DNA from: Ilyonectria destructans
Lineage: Eukaryota; Ascomycota; Sordariomycetes; Hypocreales; Nectriaceae
Assembly (NCBI GenBank): GCA_020740775.1
Contig: JAHEWK010000004.1
Coordinates: 124,001 to 188,000 of the forward strand
Reading direction: 5' to 3'
DNA: 64,000 nucleotides
The translations under genes and the position numbers were made by a program. The notes beneath the pieces were generated by a model. It did no database searches and was not told the origin of the DNA. It saw only the letters and a program-made list of their open reading frames with translations. Positions 20,781 to 31,365 of the stretch are shown piece by piece (the first letter of the stretch is position 1; the number at the start of each line of letters is the position of its first letter).

Positions 20781-21274
20781 TTTGACAAGGCGACTGGGCG
20801 GGCGCAACGAGAGATGGGAGACAGGAGATGGGACAGTGAAGTGGTACAAGGCAAAAAGTGGGATCGACGCTGGTCGTTGGGCAGATGCGAGAAAAGTAGG
20901 TTGACAAGAGGACGAGGGCAGTCCGTGCGTAGACAAGATTGTCGTCAAGTTTGACGTGGGCTAGATTAAAGCAAGTAGGCAGGTACGTGTTTGGACTTGG
21001 GGTAGGTGCTCCTGCTTCGTCCAGGTGAGTCTACATAATATATCCTTCCAAAGTGGCTCTAGGGATCTATCAACGACTCAATCCTAGAGGACGAATGGAA
21101 TAATTCTATCAATTGCCAAGCCAGTTATGTTTATTTTTATTGGGTTCAGTTGATAAATACTTCAACTGAACGGAAAAGGACAAGATCGAACAATCTTACT
21201 CATCGACACATTGACCAGCCATGGAAGTAGGGTTGGGAGCGAGTCGACATCAACTCGCGCCATGACTAGCACCT
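20781..21274. other. Intergenic with a dispersed repeat
   Basis: 5' region of the minus-strand hypothetical gene. It contains copy 2 of the short dispersed repeat and no recognisable gene. Confidence 0.4.
21000..21041 (+). repeat. Dispersed short repeat, copy 2
   Basis: Matches 13826-13869 (GGTAGGTGCTCCTGCTTCGT then CCAGGTGAGTCTACATAATA). A second partial copy of its start, GCAAGTAGGCAGGT, lies just upstream at about 20971. The later words TATCAATTG then GCC recur after both copies. Confidence 0.5.
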
Positions 21275-24064
21275 CTATGATACATCGGGCCTCCCCTGTA
21301 TCCATCCATTTCCCGAAATCTGAGGCACATCATGGTCCAGAAGCTCGAGCAGGTTCCAACCTGCAGATACCCTGTCCACCATTTGGGCAACCTGTGAGCT
21401 TTCAGGAAAGAGTATCCCTGCCTCAGTTGAGACAGGCACCGTCGAATGCTCCTCCTGTTTGAACCCGAGCTGGGTTAGATAGAGGTCTAGCTCATCCTGT
21501 ACCCAACCCATGCTCTGATCCCGTTGCTGCGACTTGGCCTCCAGATACAAGGATGCTGTATTGGTCATTAACTGACATAACCGCCAAAGCCGTTCCATTG
21601 CCTCAGAGGAGTCTGATGCTAGTTCAATAGAAGCGCTGAAGTCACGCAGAAGCTTCAGATCGTCCCCTGACAGTGACTCAATAATATGGCAGAATAGGAC
21701 AAAAAAGGGGGCAAACGGCGTCAGCACCAGACTCCTGTAGCGAACAGTGAGCTAAAACCGAGACGGGAGATTAGGGATATAGCCAAGGACATACCAGTGA
21801 AAATACATCGCCTTACCGTAGGCGTCCTGCTGGATAAACTCCAAACAAGATAAATGTTTGAGCACGGCTTGTCGGGCAGTTATCAGACATTCGTCGCAGA
21901 ATCTGCTTGCCAAGCCTTCGGGAGCGGGAACTGTTCGATATATAAGTGTCATGATTGACATGAGTTGAATTTCATCGCTTTTGAGGTGAATGTGCACTAA
22001 AGGCGATGCTCCGATCTTCTCCAGGGAAGCGACGACTGTTTCTCGCAACTCTGTAGCTTCAGCTACTAGCTGACGGCATTCTTCTGCTAGGAGCTGAGCA
22101 CTCTGAATGCGTTCTGCGTGTGATTGTTGCGAGGCGGATGGACTATATCTGTTGCGTCGTTAGACTTGCCGTGAGGACGACTCGGTATGTAAAAGGGAAA
22201 GAAAAGGCAGCCAACAGTTTTTCGTAAACGCGCCCCTGGAGATGCGATATCTTAACCCATACCATCTCCACACCTGCCGTCTCGAGCCCATTCAAGCCCC
22301 TGGGACTAAACTTAGGAAGGATGCTGATATCCCAATCCTGGATCACGGGAGCTCGACCAAGTCGGAGCCCTAGTGACTTGTCAAGGGAATAGATATGCCA
22401 AAACAAACTCGCCTTGACACCGGAACTCTCTGGATGGCGGAGGTGGTGTTCAGTCCGATGGAAGCCTGCCATTTGACAAATCTGTGCCGCTGTGCTATTG
22501 AGATGCCAAGCAACCGAAGGTCTAGAAACATCAACAGCATACACCGACTACCGAGATGAATTAGTTAACCTGAAGGACAACAATGTGTAGGCTAGCCAAT
22601 TTCCCATTACCCCTATAAAGAGAGCCTGGATCGTTTCAAGCTTGGCTGACATGAAAAGCGACATGTTCGCAAGGGCCGTCTCCAGGTTAACGCGGCAAAA
22701 ATGAATAAAAGGTTCGAATTCGTCCTTTGTGGCCTTGTCAGAGGCTGCGGCATGCTGCTCGAGGAACAAATAGTAGAGCCCGGCGTTCACAATGACAAAG
22801 GTAGAATCCGGGAAGTGATCGGAGGGGAAGTAGACAACCCGACACAAAGCGTCAAAGTCATTAATGCCTGCGAAGTGGCATATGAAGGCGAAAATACCAG
22901 GAGGAGAGGCTGAAAGGGACATTAGTATGAACTGGACGAAGGTGGCGGGGTGGATTGGCGTACCACACCTTTGACATGCTTGAGAAGAGATACCACAGTA
23001 TCCATGGGAGGCATTTGTAACTGACTGAGGCCCCCGGGCGGCAGCCGTTGCTGATGAGGAAACCGGGGGCCTTGGCTGATGGACTCGAGAGACTGAAGCT
23101 GAGCCAAGCGCCGGAGGCTTTCAAGTGCTTCACCTATCTTGCCGTTGACGTCGTGTAGCGAAGTGCGTTCAACGGCATACTTTAAAACCTCGCTAGCATA
23201 GTTTGTGTGATCTGCAAGGACTGAGTCCCCCCCGGCTATTGACTCATCATCCGAGCTGTCAGATTCTGCGGTGCCTACAGCAGCGCCATAACTTGACACA
23301 TGCTGAGGCGTGTGGGGCAAATAGGGGACGCTGCTTGGCGTAAGAAGGTGACCAGAGGAGAGACCGCGTAGAACAGTCTCAATGCCTCCAAGACGAGTCT
23401 CAATCAGGTCTATCTTCTGTTGGCTGTTGAAACCGGCGCAAAAGGCCGTCATTCAGTTATTGATATACCATCGAGAGGAATAAACGTGGTTTAGCCGACG
23501 GGGTCGACAGACTGACTATAGTGATGAAATGAGGACCCGTTGTTGAGCCTCTTTGGGCCGTCGGCGATTTGTTGCAGAAGTGGTGCAAGTGCGTCGGCTA
23601 GCCTGGCAGTTTGAACACGGCCATTCTTTGTTGCAACGGATCTAGAGTGCAAAGACACCGTCAGCGGTCTCGGCTCAAGGATTGCTATCAAAGCCACCAC
23701 AGAGGACTTCTGGCTTCCTTGAGGATTGGGTACGGGTCTAACTAACCTTGCGAGAGCCACACTGATCACACTAAAGGTTCGTGTACGGCCGGTGAGTCAG
23801 CATAGGTTCCTTCAAGGGGACAAAACTGCGATCAATCCAAGTTGGGTGATAAAGCCCTCTTCTATTTCACCACGACAGAGCCAAGTGTGCGAGAATAAGG
23901 CAAAGCAGGACTATGGGCAGTAGGGCCACGAGGCAACTTGCAAGCAACGGGGAATGAAAGTGGAAAGTGGCTCTTGTTGTCACACTCACAGCTCGCTTTG
24001 CTGTTTCATCAGAAACCACTATAGAAACCGGGGCAGGGTCTGGGCTTTGATCTGCGGTGTCCAT
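21275..24064 (-). CDS. Zn(II)2Cys6 transcription factor, eight exons, 705 aa
   Basis: Exons on the minus strand: 24064-23990, 23770-23747, 23641-23517, 23423-22969, 22909-22611, 22547-22216, 22142-21795 and 21734-21275; phases agree throughout. The zinc cluster is spread over three exons: KRA, then CDQCGSRK (a 24-nt exon), then IRCNKEWPCSNCQASRRTC, giving CX2CX6CX5CX2CX6C. Next come KIDLIETRLGGIETVLRGL, a coiled-coil-like linker, and an acidic Ser-rich stretch. The fungal-specific TF domain shows PPGIFAFICHFAG, ALFIGSVYAVDVSRPSVAW joined across an intron, HIYSLDKSLGLRLGR and HWSLVLTPFAPFFVLFCHII. One donor is GTCAGT and one is GTTGGC, both weak. The TF domain with a conserved DVSRPS/DKSLGLRLGR pair is typical of large nuclear regulators; targets are unknown. 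Confidence 0.85.
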
Positions 24065-24895
24065 GGAATCAGTTTGAGGCGTCTTGTCCCGCAGTGGAAC
24101 AAGTAGAATTGAAAGCAGAGGGGGAGGATCGCCCAGGCGAAAATGGGCGGCAATTCCTTTTTATCTTCGCTGCCGGGGTCCGCGGACGCCCGTTGGGACG
24201 GGGTTCAACACGCAGCAAATCAGAAAACACGACCAAGTATTCCCAGCGCCAATGCAGTTTCTCGGAACCTTTGCACACCCACTGTATTCGTCTCGCAAAA
24301 CCACACACTTGGCCTTGGGTTGCAGCATATTTCGCCCAGGCCATTTAGGGCGACATGACCAGCTGATGGTTTAGCCGCCAGGCCAGGTATGCCAGCTTCC
24401 TCTACGTTATTCACACGGCGGCCCACCACCCTCGGGGCTCAGTGCTTATTATTAGGGCTCTGATCCGCAGAGTCGATAGATGGTAGTCGTTAGACGTCAG
24501 AGGTACTTCCGGCGTGCATAATAATAAGCCCGGCTGTACCGAATGTACCTCGTATCGCTAGTTATGCAGATAAGCTTAGCCGCCTGTAGCCCAATCTCAG
24601 TGCGATTGATCCATGTTAGGGGAAACTCTCTGTGCACTCGCAGTGCGCAAGAGGCTTATTGAGCAGCTGGAAAATAGAGTGAAGGGAGAATCGACCAGAA
24701 AAGAGGTCGATTATCCTCTCGCCGACTCCCAACGCTCGGAATGAATCTTTGACATCGCGCAGTTCGTCGAACCAGCACGCACTACGTTTCTTCCGTTCTT
24801 TAGTTCGATCCGATTACTCAAAAGCTGTTTCTACGCTTGCATTATTATTATTATTATTGAGACAAAGTGCTTTCTGTCAAAATTAGATACGTGAA
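24065..24895. other. 5' region of the regulator and edge of a transposon relic
   Basis: No gene recognised; open frames on both strands overlap without motifs. An ATT microsatellite lies at about 24841-24858, and a small hairpin ATCGACC...GGTCGAT at about 24691-24713. Confidence 0.4.
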
Positions 24896-25820
24896 TATGA
24901 CAAAAATCCCTCAAACTCCCATCCTGTCATCTTATCATCAATGCCTCAACCACCAAACCATATCACTGTTGAATAACAAGGCAAATATACTTCTTGCTCT
25001 TCAGGCCCTTCAAATCAACCCCGAATTACGTCTCCGACCCGCCGCAAGTATCTACCGTGTCTATTGTCGGATCTTATATCGCCGACAGAAGGGCATTCTT
25101 TCTCAACGCGATGCCATCCCCAAATCACGCAAACTATCTCATCTAGAGGAATAGACTATTATTTAGTATGCTCTTGACCAAGATTCGCGAGGATTTTCCT
25201 CGCGACTGAGTGGTGTGGAAGAAATGGCCAACCGATTACTTGCCGACGGCGACGCGTCGCGCGTCGGTAATATCAAGCACAAGGATCGCAACCATCGTAA
25301 AGTACATAGCTCAACGGTCAGCGTAAACGGTACACCATAAGTAGCATCAGGCAATAGCCTACTGCTTATGAGATCGGCAGACTGAACACAGGTATAAAAG
25401 ACCGACTCTCGTCGCTGCTTTAGATAGAAAATTAAGCGCTTGCTCGATCCTCAATCCATCCATGTCCGCGACAGGTAAGAACTGGGCTTCCAACTTCATC
25501 AGGCGACACCCTACGCTTACAACGCGATTTAATCGTAAATACGATTATCAAAGAGCTAAATGCGAAGACCCGGCTGCTATTCGCAAGGGGTTTTCACTGG
25601 TGGAGAACACAATCGCGAAATATGGTATCACTCTAGCGGATATCAATAACTTTGATGAGACTGGCTTTATGATGGGCCTTATTGCAAGCGGCATAGTTGT
25701 CACAAGCGCAGAAAGGCGTGGAATACGGAAATCAGCACAGCCTAGAAACCGGGAATGGGTTGCAGTCAGGCTGGCGAATCTATCTACAGATGTAGACGAA
25801 CTGTACCGGTAGATGTAGAT
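24896..25820 (+). mobile_element. Pogo/Fot1-type DNA transposon relic with RIP-like stops
   Basis: Transposase pieces of the CENP-B/pogo superfamily. The N-terminal HTH region reads ALQINPELRLRPAASIYRV, then KSRKLSHLEE; TAG at 25152 and TAG at 25164 interrupt EE*TII*YALD, then DSRGFSSRLSGVEEMANRLL continues. After a frameshift, 25462-25785 reads NWASNFIRRHPTLTTRFNRK, YDYQRAKCEDP, then NNFDETGFMMGLIA with the first catalytic Asp of the DDE domain. Both early stops are CAG-to-TAG changes expected from RIP. The C-terminal half is missing and terminal inverted repeats were not found. Confidence 0.8.
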
Positions 25821-26075
25821 AGATGTAGATCTACATTCATAACCTCAACCCCCATGAAACTAGGGCCAATCTGTCGCTGCTGTGTTCTGCTGCCGGCTAC
25901 TTTAGCCTTGTGGAGTGCACTTCAAAAGGAGCAATGATATTTTGGGCTAACCTCGTGCAGATGTTCGACCACATTACTATTCGATACAGAGAAGGCAGAT
26001 CTTCTTCAGCAAGATTAGCAAAGTAAAGAATACTTTAAGGAGATGTATCATCCAGTATAACAGCGCCTTTTACAA
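25821..26075. other. Short intergenic, possible transposon debris
   Basis: Begins with a small repeat of AGATGTAGAT words at about 25811-25835. Nothing else is recognisable. Confidence 0.3.
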
Positions 26076-27172
26076 TCAATCCACTAACCCAGCCTTCCTC
26101 ATAAAGTCAAGAGTCTCAATAACGCCCTGCTTCAAATCGAGCCAGTCCCTCCCGGCCCATTTCTGGATCAGCGACGGAGCAATATCGTTTTCGATATGAT
26201 ATTCCAATTTAGGGTTCCCGACGACGAAATCCTCTACAAAGTCGTCGCTCGGGTAGGCATCGCGTAGAATTGCCAGGGCGTCATTTAGAGTGAATGATTT
26301 AGCCAGTACCTGAATCCGCGAGCCTTTAACGTCTGGGTCAATTGCTGCAGCAACGTGGACGATGGCATTGTCGATGACATGCGAGTAATAGACTACAAGG
26401 TCAGCCTGGTTGTCCTATTGTTAAGACTTCAGACTGACTTACCCGCTGGAGTATCCGTTAAGCCTTCCACCTTGCCCTGGTAAAATTGCTGCATCAACTG
26501 CAGGGGCACGGAACGGACATTGTTGACGTGTCGTAGGTCGCCCAAGATCCAGCAGGGACTAACCGAGTTGAGTTCCCAGGGCACCTCGTTCTCTGCTGCA
26601 AACTTCCAGACGGCCTTCTCAGCTTCGGTTTTGCCAGCGAAGTAGACTTCCAGCACGCGGCTCAGGTCGTACGGCGGCGGCGCCCAGGCTGCCTTCAGTG
26701 TCTCGTCATTCCAGGTGTCCAGGCTGATTGTCGATGTGTCACCTGGTACAGGCACGGCGGCCGTCCAGAAGGTTGTGGTAAACACAAACCGCTTGATCGA
26801 CGGCTCTTTAGCGGCGGATCGACAGACAGTCAAAGCTGACTCGACTGCAGTCGGGATGGAAACGTTCGGATCTGGAAAGAAGTCGCTGAAGACTCCGATG
26901 TGGATGACAGCTGAGACTCCCCGAACCGCATCGTCGAAAGCATTGGGCTTCAAAGGGTCGGCGACCACGAGCTCGAACCGGCCTTGATCCGCAAAAGGCG
27001 TTATGGATGGATCCTCCAGAAGCCATTGACCATCTTCTAACTCGCGCACTGACCCGCGGACGTTGAAGCCTCGTTTCAGGAACTCGATGACAATATGGCA
27101 GCCCGTGTAGCCGCCAGCTGCGACGACAAAGACCCAAGACCCCCGGGGGATTGCGGTTGGTAGATCGTCCAT
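26076..27172 (-). CDS. NAD(P)-dependent extended short-chain dehydrogenase / epimerase-like reductase
   Basis: Cytosolic oxidoreductase of 346 aa. The N-terminus has the nucleotide-binding pattern FVVAAGGYTGCHIV followed by an RGSVR cofactor-binding stretch; VVADPLKPNAFDDAVRGVSA and VIHIGVFSDFF follow as in this family. The catalytic YxxxK pair is probably VYFAGKTEAEKA. Two exons: 27172-26471 and 26414-26076. The GTAAGT near 26453 would give a 28-nt intron that breaks the frame. The GTGGAA donor at 26470 gives a 56-nt intron and keeps the frame into exon 2 (VIDNAIVHVAAAIDPDVKG), so I chose it, although the donor is weak. The substrate is unknown; similar enzymes reduce aldehydes, ketones or dihydroflavonol-like compounds. 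Confidence 0.8.
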
Positions 27173-28127
27173 TTGTATCGGAAAAGACTAACTCTCAATA
27201 AGGCTCAGACTTTGGGGGGAAAAAGCAAAAATACGAAAACAGACGCAGAAGGTGCCATCCGTTCTCGCTGTTCTCAGCCGGCGGTGGATCGGCCAAGATT
27301 GGACCCCTGAAATGAGGGGAAAGATCAGCGCTACTCGAAGCTAGGAGTTTCTGTATCTCCGTAGTCCGTGGCTGCGTCTAGCATGGAGTTGTCCCCTGGA
27401 ACTTTCGGTATTGTTCTCATTTTGCAGCCGACTTCAGAGAGCACTTTCGTATGGAAGTTGGATAATTGATTTTTTAGTAACGTAATCCACTACAACGCGT
27501 AAACGTACACATACCGGGACTGTTAAGCAGGAATATCCGGACATACATGAGCTCTCTAGTGGAGCGTTCCACTTTTGCAGTTTACAGGGACGTCGCCCTA
27601 CCCTAGAGCCCGGTCACCTGACATTTGTCTACAGCTCTATTCGGCTCACTCATCAAGTGAAGGCTTTACAATGTAGCGATATCTACTCGAAGAGTTCATC
27701 TGTAATTTACTGATAGTCTGGAAACAGAGCCCGGTTTTAGTTGGCGAGGTAGATATCTTCGAATAGTCAGTTGCTCAAAATCGGGAACCGGCCTCGTTTC
27801 CGACTTTAATAATAAAGTAGACAAATAGCCTCGTCCAGCGCCGAGATTCCGGGAGCGACTACTAAAGCAGGCCAACGCATGTTGCTATCGCATTATGACC
27901 ACAGCAGCTATCTAAAACCTGGTGATTCCAGGAGTTTAGGGACTACTACGTACTATGTACTGCGCGGGAAAGCAGGATGCAACACTGGCTATGGGAAGGA
28001 GAATGTACCCGTATACCCGACGAATCATCTTAACGTTGGAACTAATGGCTGTAGAAACTGCCCATGACAGTGGTACCGGTAGATGGAATGCAGCCATACA
28101 TAACTTTCTTCAAGGCGGGGTTACCAT

Positions 28128-28310
28128 GTCTAAAAGGAATCCTTCGGAAGCTGTCCCGGATTTAGCCATGTCAATTGTCCCGATGTCCGCATTCAGTAAT
28201 GCCAACTTTCATGGCGTGGTAGCTAGGTCTAAAAGGAATTCTTCGGAGGCTGTCCCGCATTCAGCAATGTCACCTGCCCCGATGTCCACATCCAGCAATA
28301 TCGGCCTCTA
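28128..28310 (+). repeat. 99-bp (33-codon) diverged tandem repeat
   Basis: GTCTAAAAGGAAT starts one unit at 28128 and another at 28227. The first about 75 bp of each are similar, differing mostly by transitions. The period is a multiple of three and the surrounding frame stays open, coding SKRNPSEAVP and SKRNSSEAVP. Confidence 0.6.
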
Positions 28311-28791
28311 TTATCCTGCCCGTAGCCACAGGGATGCTTTACGCTGGAGTTATTGACGAGGGGTGTGATTGAAGTGTCCCATTTTCTTTGTCTGATGGCT
28401 TGTGCTGTTGCACATGTAGAATGGTCACTGGAAGTGTCGGCCCGCAGTCCCACGCTGTGGTGACTCTGACGTGGTCCGGTTGGGTCGCCATCACCTCCTG
28501 AACCCAGAAAAACATGCATGATACCTACCTGGTTTAACAAATCCACAGAAATCATCACTAGTGAGTGCTGCTTCGGCTCAAAACTGGTATGATTGCGGCG
28601 TTTGTTCCATGGATCAAGCCATCATCTGACTTGCCCAGCTATCAAAAGGCACCCAAAAGGTGTTGGAATACCTGGGCTTAACAAGCGGAATAATTGCAGC
28701 CCCTTTCGGAGGAGTTACCCGACGATCCGCTGCGAGGTGCTCCTGTCGTTCCAGCTGGAGCTTGCGATGCTACGCACTCGTTTCCAGGCAC

Positions 28792-28799
28792 TATAAAAA
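28792..28799 (+). promoter_or_regulatory. TATA box of the swollenin gene
   Basis: TATAAAAA stands 93 bp before the chosen ATG at 28885, a usual fungal distance. Confidence 0.5.
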
Positions 28800-28884
28800 C
28801 TCATCAGTGTCCTTCTTGGCTTCTGGATCTGCGTAGAGCGTAGAGACATCATCTACTAAGTTTATGCCTCGGAGGGAAAACATC

Positions 28885-30610
28885 ATGTCTATGTCATTGA
28901 TTCTCTCGATTGCCTTTCTGGGCCTCGTTGATCTCTCGTTGCAACAGTCATGTGCAGCGCAATGGTAAGAGAGATCGATTTTCGCCAGCTATCAAAATCA
29001 AAAGGCTAACATACTACAGGGCCCAGTGCGGAGGGAGAGACTGGACGGGGGCGACTTGTTGCCAGTCTGGCTCGGGTTGCGTCTACACTAATGATTTCTA
29101 CTCTCAGTGTATCCCTGGTGCCGCAGTGCGTTGATATCTCCGGTCCTACACCCTCTGGACATTGTCTGATGATCCTTTCAGTCTAACCCCAGCACGAGCA
29201 CCACGAGCAAATCAACAGCCACCTCGGTGGCCACTGGGTCTACCTCATCAATTTATACAACCACTGACACCGCAGTGGTGGCGGCACACTCACAGTCTGC
29301 TTATCCCAGCGTCGATGGTAGCTCATGCGGCTCATGGACCCTCGTCGACAATGTATGCTGCCCTCGCTACTGCTCTAACCAGAACACATCGGAAAGCTGT
29401 AGTTCGAGCTGCACTGGCTCTTGCGTGACGCCGCCATCTGCTGACTGCAAATCTGGCGCCATGTTTAACGAGGTTCATCATGTTTCCAACAATGAAGCCT
29501 GGCACTACAGCGTGAGCACCGATTCTAGCTGTGTGTGCTTCTCAATACTAATTTCCTTCAGCGTTCGACCCATTTTGGCTTAACAAGCGGCGGGGCCTGC
29601 GGCTTCGGCATGTATGGGCTGTGCACAAAAGGCAGCTCGACGGCCAGCTGGACAGATCCAATGCTGGGAAGCACCTGTGATGCCTTCTGCACGGCATATC
29701 CCATCTTGTGCCAAGACCCCACAAACACTACCTTGCGAGGCAACTTTGCTGCACCGAACGGTGACTACTACACGCAAGTCAGTAATTTCTGACAATCGAG
29801 TTTCTTAATTTGGAGCTAACAGAGATAGTTCTGGTCCTCTTTAGTCGGCGACAGGGACAACTACCTGTCCTGTGGCGAATGCTTCGAACTAGTTCGCACA
29901 AAAGCAGACGGCACCGATTATGCGGTTGGCGAGGCTGGATACACAGATCCTATTGTTCTCGAAGTCGTCGACAGCTGCCCCTGTAGTGCTAACTCCAAGT
30001 GGTGCTGTGAGTATGCTCGTTTAATGGTCCCCTTTATATCAATCTACGGGTCTAACGAGAAGAGAAAACTGTAGGCGGTCCTGGCGCCGATCACTGCGGT
30101 GAAATTGATTTCAAGTACGGGTGCCCTCTACCATCGGACAGCATCCACCTAGACCTCTCCGACATTGCCATGGGTCGGCTGCAGGGTCAAGGCAGCCTCA
30201 CCGCAGGAGTAATTCCGACACGCTATAAACGGGTGCCTTGTCCCAAGCCGGGCAACGTGTATCTATGGCTGCGTGACGGTGGCGGGCCGTATTACTTCGC
30301 ACTCTCGGCGGTAAACACGAACGGACCCGGCGGCGTCACCAAGATTGAGATCAAGGCTGCGGGCTCTGATCAATGGGTCGCTCTCGTCCATGATCCCAAC
30401 TACACTTCTAGCCGACCACAGGAGAGATATGGCTCCTGGACGGTGCCGAGCGGGACTGGGCCATTTAATGTCCCCATTGCGATGCGGTTGACCAGCCCGA
30501 CCGGGCAACAGATTGTCAACAGTGCTGCAATCAAAAGCTTTACAGCCCCGGCCAGCGCCCCTGCGGGCTTCTATTACATCGATTTCGGTGCACAGTTTAC
30601 CAACGTTTGA
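28885..30610 (+). CDS. swo1: Swollenin (CBM1 plus expansin-like), six exons, 481 aa
   Basis: Secreted protein that loosens cellulose and plant wall without clear hydrolysis. Exons: 28885-28964, 29020-29125, 29182-29511, 29562-29777, 29829-30006 and 30075-30610. Domains in order: signal peptide ([19 protein letters not shown]), fungal cellulose-binding module with [17 protein letters not shown] and YSQCIPG, Ser/Thr-rich linker, a Cys-rich segment ([17 protein letters not shown]), then the expansin-like double-psi barrel and C-terminal domain ([79 protein letters not shown]). Length and order fit Trichoderma/Aspergillus swollenins (about 480-500 aa). The frame closes across all five introns with no stop. 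An in-frame ATG at 28864 would weaken the signal peptide. It is expected to be induced with cellulases. Confidence 0.95.
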
Positions 30611-31365
30611 TATATTTGCTGTGTAGCTGCCAGTTCGTTAGCGCAAGGACACACTGACATGACTATACCAACAGAGCCCTCGGGCCCTGAGACCGAATTA
30701 GCACAACCGCGCAATGCTACAAGTTCATATGGAGTTTTTATAGGGCACCAAATTTGTTAAATCTGTTAAATTACTACTCTCTCTAAACATCATGAACCCT
30801 GTTGGTTATGTAAATTAGAACGCGCATCTGAAACTTTCATTCTACTATGTAAGATCCTGAGCTATTGTGATTCATACGTGAAGGACTGCTCTCGTCCTGA
30901 CAATCCCTCCTTGCGTTTCACTTCGCGATCTGCTGCTCGTAGCGTCATTTAGGTCGGAGTCGAAGCATCGATGACACAATCTGGGGACAAGAGCGCGGTT
31001 CTCACGTTTAGCAAAGAACTAGCCGAGGTTATCTGCAACCTCGAGATCCCACCAGAATTAAATTCTCCCCCGAAAGCCAAAAGGTTCTACATTCAACAGC
31101 TATATGCTCTGGCCACCGCTAGGGCAATGATCGCATTTCAACACTGTGGCTAGGAGAATCTATGCATCCGCAATTCCCAAGCCTCAGGCTTCCTCCCGTA
31201 AACCGAACGGCTAACAGAGTATCAGCACAGTAAGAGCAAAAACGGGGTGGCGAAGAATATTAAAGCAGCACAATCGGACATGTGCAACTGTAGACAAGCA
31301 GACCTTTGCGACATATCAGCAACAACCCAAATTTCGACATCTAGAATGACCGCCTCGCCGCCTTT
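30611..31365. other. Intergenic between swollenin and a toxin relic
   Basis: A 60-codon frame at 30971-31153 could be a remnant of the same decayed locus, but I recognise no motif in it. The rest shows nothing. Confidence 0.3.

Larger units (their letters stand above)
27173..28863. other. Intergenic 1.7 kb with a tandem repeat
   Basis: No gene assigned. A 133-codon frame at 27955-28356 is unusual only because it spans the 99-bp tandem repeat. The last 100 bp form the swollenin promoter. Confidence 0.4.

Noticed and set aside
24084..24429. Overlapping frames of 69-96 codons on both strands before the regulator's ATG
   Set aside because: Mutually overlapping and motif-free; this is more likely promoter and leader.
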